A DNA stretch of 64,000 nt. Source: Neodontobutis hainanensis. Lineage: Eukaryota; Chordata; Actinopteri; Gobiiformes; Odontobutidae. Position numbers and translations under genes: made by a program. The stretch lies in the NCBI GenBank assembly GCA_024349245.1, contig JALDNG010000853.1:62001-126000 (forward strand). Direction: 5' to 3'. The notes under the pieces are model-generated. The model was not told the DNA's origin. It did not search any database and saw only the letters and a program-made list of their open reading frames with translations. Positions 1-10,614 of this stretch are shown piece after piece. The first letter of the stretch is position 1. The number at the start of each line of letters is the position of its first letter.

Positions 1-90
1 CACCATAATTTAAAACTTAGGAACCTAGTTCATATTTATGTCCTTTCACATAATTATGTTTTACTAAAACATCTTTCTATTTTCCAACAG

Positions 91-166
91 CTCAGTCCTG
101 TCCTGTTTTTCTGAAAATGTTTAAATCTGATCGGATAGAGCAGCACGCATCTACATGTGGTGAAAG
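91..166 (+). CDS. Zinc-finger-like exon of the HECT gene
   Basis: An acceptor AG at 89-90 and a donor GT at 167-168 bound this exon. It encodes a C2HC (UBZ-like) pattern: an SCPV segment, about 15 residues, then QHASTCGE. The usual second cysteine of the CPxC knuckle reads as phenylalanine (TTT rather than TGT or TGC), so metal binding is doubtful. In fish relatives a finger of this sort precedes the HECT region. The exon ends in phase 2 and joins in frame to 382-467, which gives a Ser/Thr/Pro-containing linker ending at an ATG-G phase-1 junction, and this joins in frame to 607. Confidence 0.6.
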
Positions 167-606
167 GTATCTTTTTTATTTTCTAATTTTTTAAAGAGGT
201 TTTATTGGTTGGATTCAATTTCTAGACTGAATGACCCTTTTATACGAAAGAATAATTTTATCAGTGTTGTTTCTATTGTCTCTTCACAGTGTTTTGACAT
301 TAAATAAACCGAGCCTGTTGTCATTCTTGCATTTGTTAGATATGTGTATAATTATTATTTTTTTTTATTTTTTTATTTTAGTCAAGTGACACTTGCAGTT
401 TATCCCAGCGAAAAGGAACAAGCAGTGGTTCCTGGACCATCCATAACTTCAGCGACTACTTCCATGGGTATGTGCTATTCAAAGTGTCTTTTAATTATAG
501 AACAGCCATCAAAGCATTGTTAAGAGAGAGTCATTCAATTTCTTAATCATGCATATTAGATTTATGTATTGAACCCCTTATATTTGCTTTTACTGTTTCT
601 TATTAG

Positions 607-957
607 ATTGGTCATCTGTTAGTGACTTAAGTAAGGCCATATCTCAGTGTGCGGAGTATTATCTCCAAATCCATGCAATGAAGAGTCCGTTAACTCTATG
701 CATGGACATCAGGAAAAGTCCTGCAGAACAGGACATGGCCCTTATATCTTTTATAAGCAAACCAATGTGGAATGGGCACGCCCCTTGATTTGCAGACTTG
801 AAGGTAAAACCAAATAAAAGTTATAGTTGTCAAATAATAATTAAGCCTACTATTAAAATTTTGTTGTACAGGGATACTGCTATTGGACTTGGGGTTACAC
901 GTTTTTTCTTCTCAACTTGCATGGAAAAATTAAAGTTTGGATTTCACATTCATTTTG
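607..957 (+). CDS. HECT-gene exons 3 and 4 (607-803 and 872-957)
   Basis: Exon 607-803 is open from DWSSVSDL through SPLTLCMDIRKSPAEQDMAL and then meets TGA at 786-788; one extra base there would continue into an ICRLEG segment. Exon 872-957 encodes DTAIGLGVTRFFFSTCMEKL, the entry to the HECT N-lobe in this fish family. The phase between the two exons does not match, so at least one base is missing or extra. Acceptors (605-606, 870-871) and donors (804-805, 958-959) are canonical. Confidence 0.6.
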
Positions 958-1139
958 GTATGTATTTTATGCATATATGCCCATGCTGTTTGCTATACAA
1001 TTAAATTATAATGCATTGCTATTATGAAACATTTAATAAAAATGAATCGTCAAGGATTTAAGAATTTACAGTTCACAAATATTGAAACATCCGTACAAAT
1101 TTAGAAAACCAATTGCTTTCTAACATAATTTTTTCACAG

Positions 1140-1371
1140 CAAATAGCAGTGTCACTCGGCTTTTGATGGAGAACCGTCGCACTTTCTTGTTGAAAGTGAC
1201 CTGTTCCTTGTGGCAGGGAGAATGATGGGTCACTCCTTTCTCCATGGAGGGCCATGCCTTTCAGGACTTAGTCCAGCTTTTGTGCATGTCCTACTTGGTG
1301 GCAGTCCTGAAACATCAACTGTCACTGTAGAGGATTGTCCGGACCTCGACATTCGTGACACAATCAAGCTT
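1140..1371 (+). CDS. HECT domain exon 5
   Basis: Starts in frame with the preceding exon (ANSSVTRL) and then needs one more T in the run near 1158 to continue into FDGEPSHFLVES and LVAGRMMGHSFLHGGPCLSG, a conserved HECT block. The exon finishes with VEDCPDLDIRDTIKL and a GT donor at 1372-1373. After the break the remaining frame is clean for about 70 codons, which argues for a single recent indel or a sequencing error. Confidence 0.8.
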
Positions 1372-1549
1372 GTATGTTTCTCCCATATCTCTTAGTTTGA
1401 AGATGGAAAAAAAGTGTTAAATCCAAAGCATCTGGACAAGGTTCACCTTCAAACCTACGTCCAGATGCTACGTCATTGCACTTCCGGATCACCTGCTGGC
1501 GTTTTTGGCTGCGCTGATGAGCTCTTTAAGCTTTTCTTAAGAAATGTTT

Positions 1550-4500
1550 GTGGATACTGCATCTGTGGTCTATGGGTAGGATATCTATTTTTATATATCA
1601 TCCTGTTGACACATACAGACTATCATCTGTCTGTGAATGAGTTACGACTAGCTTACCTGCTGTACGTACTCAACATTACACAAGCCTACCTGCCGCTACA
1701 ACTCTCAACTACTACAGTATGTGGAATATCTATTTGAGGTTTCTGTTCCTCTGGTTTGTACTGTCTTCAATCTACCATCCTTCAGCTGCACTGTTCCAAT
1801 ACACTACCACTGAGTTTAATATTCACAATCCACCAACGCCAGCTCTGCTCCAGCCACCGGACATTACACACGTGCCCCGGACGGAAATGTACTCACCGGG
1901 CTCACGTCGAATTTCCAATATGACAAATCCAACCCCATCAAGTCTTTCTGGTCCACATCTCGCCGTCCACAGAAGAACACCGGTCATCGCGCTGATCTCA
2001 GTGTGCTGGCCCGTGTCCAGAGGACGGCTATAGCTGTCAGTCAGAGCACCACCACGATCAACTTTGGACTTCTTAACATCCGTGCGCTCACGAGTAAGGG
2101 CCAACTCGTCCAAGATCTCCTAACAGACCTTAAATTTGACTTTCTCTGTCTAACAGAGACGTGGCAGCAACCGGAGGATTTTTCACCGCTCAATGACGCT
2201 ACTCCACCGGGGTTTGTTTACCTCTCCCAACCTCGTGTCACTGGCCGAGAGGCGGTCTCGCGTAATCTACCGCGAGAACTGGAAAATAGCGCCGGTTCGT
2301 CTCGATACCTATCATTCATTCGAGGCCACTGCGTTTGAAATATCTGGAGCTGTTCCTACCCTCGTGGCCACCCTCTACCGACCGCCAAAGTCAAACAAGG
2401 AGTTTATCACGGAATTCACAACACTCCTCACACATCTATCCACACTCTCATCCAACATAATATTACTGGGGACTTCAATATTCACATGGACATTGTCAAT
2501 AACACTCTCACTAAAGATTTTACATCCTGTTTGGACAGTTTTGGCATTCAGCAATTTGTCAATTTTCCCACACACACAAAAGGACATATTCTGGACCTCA
2601 TCTGCTGCTCTGGCATCACACCTACTGACTGTAAAGCAAAGTACCTTCCATTCTCAGATCACTCACTGCTCTCATTCAATGTTAATCTGTCACTATCCAA
2701 ATACAACCCCCACGCACTATAAATTTCCATAAAATTATGGACATTGACTTGGACAACTTATCCCTTCACATTGACAACCTCCCTGTACAGACAACCTTCA
2801 CTCCCAGAACAATTACTCTCACACTACAACACACACCTCCATAGCATCTTAAATAATATTGCTCCACTCAAAACCAGATCTGTCTCATTCACTCACTCCG
2901 CACCCTGGTTCACTCCAGAACTCAGACGGTTAAAAGCAAAAGGACGGCAACTGGAAAGACTATACAGAAAAACTGGACTCACTGTGCACAAGGACATGTA
3001 TTCAAACCACACTCTCCAAAAACTGCATTTCTAAGGCCAAATCCACACACTACTCCAATGTAATAAATTCAAATCAAGGTAATTCCAAGGCACTTTTCTC
3101 ACTGATTACAAAAATTACAAAGCCTCCTGATTCACTTCCCCTCACCTTTACTCCTCAGATTTTTGTAATAGACTTGCCTCATTTTCAAATCAAAAATACA
3201 CGACATTCACCAGCAACTCACCCCCTTTCTGTCCCCTACTCACCTACCCCTATCCCATCTGCCTCTATCCATTCATTTTCCACATTCTCCCTTCCCTCTG
3301 TTAACCAAATTTCAACTCAAATTCAAAAATCAAAATCCTCCTCCTGCAAACTGGACCCACTCCCAACTGTCCTGGTCAAAGCCACATTACCTTCTCTGTC
3401 CCCTCTCATCACTAACATTATTCACGCCTCCCTCTCGTCTGGATCTGTTCCTCCTCCCTCAAGACTGCTGCTGTCACACCAATACTCAAAAAACCTGGGT
3501 CTGACCACACCAACCTTAATAACTTTCGCCCTATTTCCAATCTTCCTTTCATTGCCAAAATTCTAGAAAAAACAGTTGCTGCTCAAATTCACACCCACTT
3601 ATCCTCAAATAATCTCTATGAAAAATTCCAATCTGGCTTTCGACCCCTCCACAGCACTGAAACTGCCCTCCTTAAAATAACGAATGACCTTCTCCTCTCT
3701 GCTGACTCCGGCTCACTCTCCATCCTCCTTCTGCTTGATCTAACTGCAGCCTTTGATACCATCTCACACTCCATCCTTCTGCTCAGACTCTCTTCCATCG
3801 GCATCACAGACATAGCCCTCACCTGGTTCCACTCCTACCTCTCAGAACGCACTCAGTTCATCCAGCTCAAATCCTTCACCTCCCATCCTGTCCCCGTCAC
3901 CACAGGGGTACCTCAGGGCTCGGTACTAGGGCCCCTACTGTTCATCATCTACCTTCTCCCCTTGGTCACATCTTCCGAAAACATCACATTGACTTCCACT
4001 GCTACGCTGATGACACCCAGCTCTACCTCTCTAACAAACCAAATTCCTCACTCTCACCCTCCTCCCTAATCAACTGCATCTCTGAAATTAAATCCTGGTT
4101 CACCACAAACTTCCTCAAACTAAACAGTGATAAAACTGAACTGCTTCTAATAGGCACCAAAAACACCCTTAACAAAATCAATAACTTCTCCATTACTTTT
4201 GAAAACTCCCCCATCACCCCCTCCCCACAGGTAAAGAGTCTGGGTGTTATCCTCGACAGCACACTCTCCTACACGTCCCACATCAATAATGTCATCCGCT
4301 CTGCATACTTTCACCTCCGCAACATCCACCGCCTCCGCCCCTCCCTCACCCCACACTCTACAGCAGTCCTTGTGCACAGCCTCATCACCTCCCGCCTGGA
4401 TTACTGCAACTCCCTTCTGTTTGGTCTCCCCCAAAAAACCCTCCATAAACTTCAACTGGTCCAGAACTCAGCCGCCCGTATCATCACACGCACTCCCTTC

Positions 4501-5018
4501 ACCAGTCACATCACACCTGTCCTGCAACAGCTCCACTGGCTCCCCATCAACTACCATCAACTATAAAATACTGCTTCTGACATTTAAAGCCATACATAAC
4601 CTCGCACCTCCATATCTCTCTGAGCTCCTCCACATCTCCACCCCCACCCGCTCCCTACGCTCCTCCTCCTCTCTACAGCTCTCAGTCCCGCTTGCCCGTC
4701 TTGTCACCATGGGGAGTAGAGCCTTCAGTCGCTCTGCTCCCCAGCTTTGGAACTCTCTCCCCTCTGACCTCCATAACACAGACACACTGCCACATTTCAT
4801 TACAAAACTCAAAACACATCTGTTCAGACTGGCCTACTCACTCCCTCCATAACTGCACTGTCCTGTCATTAATATATGTAATTGTTGTTTTTATTGTTTT
4901 TTTAATTGTTGTTCTTGAGTATTTTATTATGTGCTATTGTGTTTTTACTGTTGTTGTAAGGCGACCTTGAGTTCCCAGAAAGGCGCGTTATAAATAAAAT
5001 GTATTATTATTATTATTA
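1550..5018 (+). mobile_element. L2-clade LINE inserted in the HECT gene intron
   Basis: About 3.4 kb lying inside the 1372-5130 intron in the same orientation as the host gene. It carries an endonuclease region, a reverse-transcriptase region and a 3' end with AATAAA followed by an ATT microsatellite (4995-5018), the usual tail of fish L2 elements. The 5' boundary is not sharp and could lie anywhere between about 1400 and 1740. Several stops and shifts make it non-autonomous. The clade assignment rests on the protein pattern plus the ATT tail. Confidence 0.8.
2048..4850 (+). pseudogene. L2 LINE ORF2: AP endonuclease and reverse transcriptase, broken
   Basis: Reading across frames gives an APE-type endonuclease start (FGLLNIRALTSKGQ, FDFLCLTETWQQ), YRPPKSNKEF, then reverse transcriptase with FQSGFRPLHSTETAL, LLDLTAAFDTISHSILL, TGVPQGSVLGPLLFIIYLLP, CYADDTQLYLS near 4000-4030 and SAARIITRTPF. 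The C-terminal part contains MGSRAFSRSAPQLWNSLP and ends near 4850. YADD is the catalytic box. The frame changes at least five times (for example near 2250, 3050, 3520, 3960 and 4550). Confidence 0.8.
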
Positions 5019-5130
5019 CTGGCTTTAACCCTTTTTTTCTTCTAGATGGCCTGGTTGACTGAGACTCTTAACAGACATGTCTTAGTTAGATTTTTCTATA
5101 TTTTCTTTTTAAATATATATATATATATAG

Positions 5131-5454
5131 TTGGAAGGAGAATCCAACCTGTCAGAAAAGGAAAAGCAGCAGATACAGGAGTTGGCCTATGCATGGGACC
5201 TTCCTTTACTGAACAAAAGTAACCGAAGGTGGTTTGAAAACGAAACTACATACATTTCACAACTCTCCACTACAATTATTATGCTTGTCTTTTATTCCTT
5301 ATTATTGTTATTAGGTGTTTGGACGAGTCGTAAGACAGATTAAGCAACTGCGCAGAGGACTAAAAGAAGCACCATTGTGGACTTTGCTTACTCAAAGACC
5401 AGACACAGCAGCTATCCTTTTTCCAAAAGAGGGGCAGAGAACATCTGTCCAGAG
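5131..5454 (+). CDS. HECT domain exons 6 and 7 (5131 to about 5240-5286; 5315-5454)
   Basis: The acceptor follows a TA-repeat (AG 5129-5130). The exon begins LEGESNLSEKEKQQIQELAY and continues to AWDLPLLNKSNRRWF, in phase with the exon that ended at 1371, which shows that the L2-bearing intron is spliced between them. Exon 5315-5454 encodes VFGRVVRQIKQLRRGLKEAP and LLTQRPDTAAILFP, then GT at 5455-5456. The stretch between the two exons contains no normal-length intron (a GT at 5287 would leave only 28 bp), so this junction is unresolved or damaged. Confidence 0.75.
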
Positions 5455-6192
5455 GTAATTTTGCTTTCTTATGGTCTTACTTGAAGATAAAGTTGAAGCA
5501 AAGGCGTTTGGACTGGAATGATAATGCTATATCCTTCTCCAGTGCTGTCAGGTGGTTTCGCACTGGCCACTGTGACCTTGCATCTAACTTTGATAGCTTT
5601 GTTTACAGACAACTTGTTTCTTATTCACTTCAATTTTATTAATCCCCAAGGAGTAAATCAGTTATTTGGTATCTTCAAATTAGTTGATTCAAACTTCTTC
5701 TTCTGTCCTAGACTGATTGTAGAGCAGTCGATCCGTCCTGCTGATTAGATTCTCAGATGTCCACTGGTTTCTTTGTTGTTCATAAGCTGAAAACAAGGGA
5801 TGGTCTAAGTTGTTCAGTAACCACTGATCTAAAAGCATTAGGTGTCTGTTCCTGAAAACAATTCTACTGATGAAGTCACGGGCAGTATCTGGTACAGCTG
5901 TTGGTTGAATATAAACCGTAATCCCGATGACATGCGACTCTCTCGGTATACAACCATCTCAGTCTCACTGCTACAGCTCCACACACTTGTAGCTAATTCT
6001 GTGGCAGTAATGCGATCCACTGTCGGGATCTTCTTTAGAGCAACTCAGAAATTAAGCCCTTTCCCATGTAGGTAGTTATGGTACTTTAATGTGTATACAT
6101 GTATATTTTATTGTTACCAATTAATTGTGGTTGCAGAAATAACTGCAATTGGCGGCTGGATGTTTTTTCATGTGGCCTTTTGTTGACGCAGA
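5455..6192 (+). other. Intron of the HECT gene, no gene seen
   Basis: AT-rich sequence between the donor at 5455 and the acceptor at 6191-6192. Short open frames here have no recognisable motif. Confidence 0.5.
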
Positions 6193-6600
6193 TTCTTCTG
6201 CAGCGAATCACTTGGCCACAAGCAGATGAAGATGATGATGATGACGACTGGTCAGCAGACATAAAGTTCCATATCGGGCTATCTCCAAGAGTTCATCACT
6301 GGAGGTGAAACTAAGAAATATTTGTATTCCATAATATTTATGGAAATAAAAGATTTTAAAATCTGTTTAATTCACTCTTTAGCAACGCCAACTGAACTGC
6401 AAAATCTAGTAAAATTCTGGACAGGCTGGGAGGTCTTGCCAACAAGTTTGTCTGTAGAGGTAGTAACTGGAAACTACATCACAGCCTCAACCTGCTTTGA
6501 GATTCTGCGCATTCCATCTCACTACAAGGACTATACTTCATTCAAGAGAGACTTGCTTGTTTCCATTTCTTCATGCCACACAGGATTTGGTCTAGTGTGA
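6193..6600 (+). CDS. HECT C-lobe exons 8 and 9 (6193-6304, 6383-6600)
   Basis: Exon 6193-6304 encodes ILLQRITWPQ, an acidic run (DEDDDDDD) and then, after a one-base shift near 6263, ISGYLQEFITG. The donor is GT 6305-6306 and the acceptor AG 6381-6382. Exon 6383-6600 reads ATPTELQNLVKFWTGWEVLP, SVEVVTGNYITASTCFEILR and ends SCHTGFGLV-stop. The ASTCFEILRIP segment holds the cysteine at the position of the HECT ubiquitin-thioester cysteine, so the catalytic residue is kept even though the frame is broken upstream. Confidence 0.8.
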
Positions 6601-6784
6601 ACATAGTATGATGTTTTATAATGCTGTTTGCTGTTCAAATTACCACTGTAGCACTTGACAGTTGTGCTTCCATAGTTCAATGTTTTACATTGGTTTAGTT
6701 CAGAGTTCAGTGCCCCACATAAACACTTCTTAATTTTAAGCTACTGGTTTTGGCCTGACATAAACCAAGAGGCAGTATTGAATT

Positions 6785-7085
6785 AGTTTTCAGGACTGAG
6801 AACGGGACAGAGTTTTCCCCCAGGACTCCTGCACAGCTCACTGTCCATACAGTCATCCTGCTGCTCATTGTGGCTTCTTCTTCTCTCCCGGCTGTGATCG
6901 TCACCAGTTCTTGTCGCTCCTGCAAGGTCAGGGTTCACAGCATTCAAGATGAACACAACCTGCAGCATTAAAATTAGTTTATTTTCTTTAAGACAACGTA
7001 CAATGTTCATTAAGCCGGAGCAGAGATGCTTGTACCAGTTTATAGTTTAACTGCTAATTTCCATCTGTAGTCCTTTATTGTACTG
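6785..7085 (+). repeat. Dispersed repeat, copy 1, with a membrane-helix-like frame
   Basis: About 290 bp nearly identical to 13412-13700, in the same orientation. One frame of this copy encodes a hydrophobic helix (LTVHTVILLLIVASSSLPAV) followed by a short tail containing two cysteines, resembling the membrane exon of a small receptor. The two copies differ by one C in a C-run (6819-6823), which changes which frame is open. It could equally be an unnamed transposon fragment. Confidence 0.55.
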
Positions 7086-9030
7086 ATATTTTAAAGAGAC
7101 AACTCCTCAGATTTATTTACACATAATGATGTATATTTTGTCTCAGATATCAAACATTCACCACCTTTCCCACATGTTTAAATCTATCTGGAGTTCACTG
7201 CTCATTGCCCACACTGGTATCAAGGTCTGATGGAGAGCCATACCACTGGGCGTGGCTCGTAATAATTTGTACTGTTTGGATCGATGTTCAAGCACACAAA
7301 ACAGAACATAACCTTACATCTGTCACATGTGTTTACAGCCCTATGTGTTATGCTCCGGCAGTTTACCACATGTGGGACAGGCCCGTATGGGGGAGAGGCC
7401 AGTGACCTTTTCAAACTTGATAACAGGACCGGTTTTCATCATTTGTAATGGCACATTATCCGTGTGTAATTATTATTATTTATTTATGTTATATTAAATT
7501 CGTTTTAAATATGTATTGTTTTCCTGTTGTAGCATCCATTAATGAGTTTTCTTTAAAGTGGGCAACAGGTAACAAAAGATAGCCATGTCCCCTGGAACCA
7601 CATGGTGGCAGCACTTTCACAGCTAAAATAAGCGGTGCCACGTTTGAGTTGCAGGATGTGATTATAAAGCCTTCTTCCACTTCTTTCCTCGACTGTAACT
7701 GTCAAGTATTAACGGTATATATCTGCTACTTCAACACTTTACATACTGCCTGTGTCATTATAACCAAGTTCACTTTTTAAATATGAATATCCATCACCAG
7801 GGTTAGCATACTACAGCGGTGCACGTGCTGGCGTAACCACGTACAGGTGCCGGTTGCTAAGAGCATCTCCTAGCAAGTCGTTCTTGCAAAACTTGCAAAC
7901 TTCTGGCTGTGAGAAAAAGTGCAAATCTTGAGTTTGATTCGACGATTTCTTCAAAAGGAGACTTTAACTGCGGGCATTTCCTACTAAGACTTCTACTGAC
8001 CACCCACTGACCAGGACTACGAGACCTTTTGAGAGAAAACGTGAGATTTTAAGATTTCCATGTTCATGTTCTTTCCTATGGGCTTTCCCATTAAATCTGC
8101 ACAGCAACTATATGAACCAATATATTTGAGCAAAATGGTCTTTTGTCGATGTTTAAATGATGTTTCACGGTAAATTTTAACTCAGAATATGTGTATTTTT
8201 GTTGTGACTTTGTTTGTTCTTAGAGCCTATCAGAAATAATGTAAAAGTCCATTTACACAGACATATTAATGAAAGCAACAAAACGCACAGGAGGCTAACA
8301 TTTAAATTGAGAGCTGTCTGCAACGTATTTTGATTAATTTCTATATTATACATTTTGTATTTAACCCAGTACCTAATTATAGAAAATAAATTTGTTTTAT
8401 GTTGATTCATTTCCAAATATAATACAATAGGTTTCAAAAAGTAATTCAGGAGAATCCTGTGTAAACCAGGAACATGTAGAAGCAGAGTTTGTTGAACATA
8501 TTTGTTAATGAAAATGTACAGTTATGTTTTTGTGTTAGTTTTGTAGCTATTATGAAAAAATAAGCTCTATTCATAAAGTAAATATATCCAGATTGTAATG
8601 AGGACAAATGATTATTCATAAATAACTCATAACCACTTTATAACAACACTGTAACCTTTCTGCACATTAAAGTCCTCTGCTATAATTTTAGTAGTTTAGT
8701 GAATAATAATGTCTTTGAACGTGGACTTATTCTCCTGGTTTGATCTGAGATTGGTCAAAATCACTCTGAGGCTTTATGAGTAAAAGATGGTTTAAGATTA
8801 AACAGTGCTGCTTTAAAAGTACTCTCTGTATTGGTACATTGTGCTAGTGTCCATGAAACTATAGAAAATGGCACTAGACAGAAAGTACATGGTGGACTTG
8901 AATCAGTAACAGTTCCATGTTCAGACATGGATTTAAAAGACCTCAGAGCCTCATGGCTTTGCTTTATTTTGATGAATCACACAATGGCATCACATGATGT
9001 GAGGATTTTAACAGACGTATTTCTCTCCAC
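7086..9030. other. No gene recognised; possible promoter region near 7.8-8.0 kb
   Basis: Mostly AT-rich. Between 7800 and 8040 the base composition becomes more GC- and CpG-rich, with GTTGCTA (7853-7859) and an inverted TAGCAA (7871-7876), and a splice-donor-like AAAAC-GTGAGA at about 8036-8046. This could be an untranslated first exon for the frame at 9047, but there is no direct proof. Confidence 0.3.
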
Positions 9031-9046
9031 AGATCTCTGTTCACTG

Positions 9047-9823
9047 ATGGCCCAGCGCTTCTCCTGGACGACGAGGCCCGGGTGTCCTGACGTGCTCCTC
9101 CTGCACAGGCTGCCCACACTCACTACACCCCACACACCCCCTGTTCCCTCTGCACCTGCCTCCTCCACAGGCCCCTTGAACTCTGCCTTTGTGTCTGTCT
9201 CTCCTCAGGAGACACTCTTTTCAAGCTCTTGCTCTTTCTCTGACTCTAACTCTCGCTCCTCTCGTTCCCCTCGCTCCTCTAGCTCCTCTGGCGTCTTTAA
9301 GTCTCGGGCTAGATACCTTAGTTCTACCTCCTCATCCTCCTCATCCTCCTGCTCCTCCTCTCCTCCCTCTCACTCCCTTGCTCTCTCTCGTCCTGCTAAG
9401 GTCCGTAAGCTTAGCTCTGGCTCCTTCTCTCGCTGCGCTCGCTCTCTTGCTATCTCTCCTCCTCCTGCTCAGGTCCCTCAGCTGAGCTTCTCTCTGCTCC
9501 CAGACTCCTTTGCTCTGGATGTTTCTGTTTCTCCTTCTGAGGCTCGGAAGGCCCCAGCTGCTCCTCGTGAGCCCCTGGTGCCTCCTCCCTGTGCTCCCTG
9601 CACTAACCCTCTTGTCTCCTCTGCTCCCTCCAGGGCACCTCCCTCCCCTGCCACACGTCCCAGACCCCAGGAGCCGGTCCCCTTGTTTCCTGGGCCCAAG
9701 CCGGACTGGGTGAAGGAGATGGAAGATTACATGAGGGACCGGGCGCTCGAGTGGAAACACTGGAAAAGGTTGGATAAACCACAAAGGCCAATTCAAAAGG
9801 AGAAGCACTTTTACTCTTTTTAA
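9047..9823 (+). CDS. Ser/Pro-rich protein of unknown function
   Basis: A 258-codon frame begins with an ATG followed by G just downstream of a good acceptor (TCTCTCCACAG, 9022-9032); the frame stays open far upstream but crosses the acceptor. The protein has a Ser-rich low-complexity middle (SSTSSSSSSSCSSSPPSHSL), scattered basic residues, a Pro-rich part, and an ordered-looking C-terminus (KPDWVKEMEDYMRDRALEWK, then KRLDKPQRP) with several tryptophans. I do not recognise a family. The conserved-looking tail and the uninterrupted frame suggest a real exon, possibly the last of a gene starting near 8.0 kb. Confidence 0.5.
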   Translation: MAQRFSWTTRPGCPDVLLLHRLPTLTTPHTPPVPSAPASSTGPLNSAFVSVSPQETLFSSSCSFSDSNSRSSRSPRSSSSSGVFKSRARYLSSTSSSSSSSCSSSPPSHSLALSRPAKVRKLSSGSFSRCARSLAISPPPAQVPQLSFSLLPDSFALDVSVSPSEARKAPAAPREPLVPPPCAPCTNPLVSSAPSRAPPSPATRPRPQEPVPLFPGPKPDWVKEMEDYMRDRALEWKHWKRLDKPQRPIQKEKHFYSF

Positions 9824-10610
9824 GAACTGACCGCTTTCAGTGTTTCTTCTGAGTGAAATCGTGCTGGGACTTAGGGGCAGGACTCAGGGTCATTTCAGGA
9901 TAAGTATAACATTTGTAAATATTGTATATAGTGTGTTGTGTGTCAGAGGGTTTAGTGTGGTGTGACATGTTTAAATAGGTTCATTAGCTCTTCCAGTTGG
10001 ACTTGTTTTTGCTGTGTTGTGTGAAAAATACAAATGATATGTTCTCCTTAAACAAATGAAACTATAAAAGGTGAGTATTCAGTACCTGGGGTTGATTAAC
10101 ATGTTTTACACTTTCACTTGCTGTTTTTCTTCTGCTTCTCCAAAAGGTGACAGTCTAAAGAGACCCAGCAGTAAACTATAGACAAGGAGCTTGTGCAAAA
10201 AGAGGAGCGTAAACAAAGGGCAAAAGTAAAGGAGAGGAAAGAAAGTACAATGTAAGATGAAAAAGTAACAGAAGTAAAAGTAATCTGACTTTCATGGACA
10301 GACAAGAGTAAAGAGTCTAATTCAAGTTAAATAAACTGATTTCTCGCAGGAAGAGGCCTAAAAGAGATGAAAAGCAAAGGAAAGAGGATAAGAAAGAAGA
10401 AAACAAAGAAAAGATATGTATATTGGATTGTTTTGTTCAAATCTCCAGATCTATTCTCCTGAGACTAAAGCATGTTTTTTTCTTTTCAGGCTTCTTGGAG
10501 AGGATTCCTGAGCACACAAAAGGTAGACACCACATTATTCAGTTTTAATGTACATCTGTTTAACAAATATGTGCATGTGTTTAATAGTTTTACTGTCTTC
10601 TCTCTCCTCT
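9824..10610. other. No gene recognised
   Basis: Follows the Ser/Pro-rich frame. Purine-rich stretches around 10330-10420 read as Lys/Glu-rich peptide in several frames, but none is long. Confidence 0.3.
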
Positions 10611-10614
10611 CAGC

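Larger units (their letters stand above)
91..6600 (+). pseudogene. HECT-domain (G2E3-like) ubiquitin-ligase gene, multi-exon, with frame breaks
   Basis: Putative exons are 91-166, 382-467, 607-803, 872-957, 1140-1371, 5131 to about 5240-5286, 5315-5454, 6193-6304 and 6383-6600 (stop TGA 6598-6600). Most boundaries are clean GT-AG. Together they read as a zinc-finger-like segment followed by a HECT-type E3 ligase domain of the kind found in the many fish genes related to G2E3. HECT ligases accept ubiquitin on a C-lobe cysteine and pass it to a substrate. Odd points: a TGA at 786-788, a one-T shortfall near 1158, a one-base shift near 6263, no convincing donor after 5230, and an L2 LINE in the 1372-5130 intron. 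It is either a decayed family member or a gene with assembly indels. Earlier exons probably lie left of the window. Confidence 0.75.

Noticed and set aside
2375..2587. Minus frame in the L2 endonuclease
   Set aside because: Shadow of the plus-strand endonuclease.
8831..9046. Upstream extension of the Ser/Pro-rich frame to 8831
   Set aside because: It reads through a strong intron acceptor (9022-9032) and has ordinary intronic composition, so the start at 9047 is preferred.
9189..9810. Long antisense and alternate frames over the Ser/Pro-rich exon (for example 9341-9808 minus)
   Set aside because: They mirror the low-complexity CTCCTC composition and have no acceptor or motif of their own.
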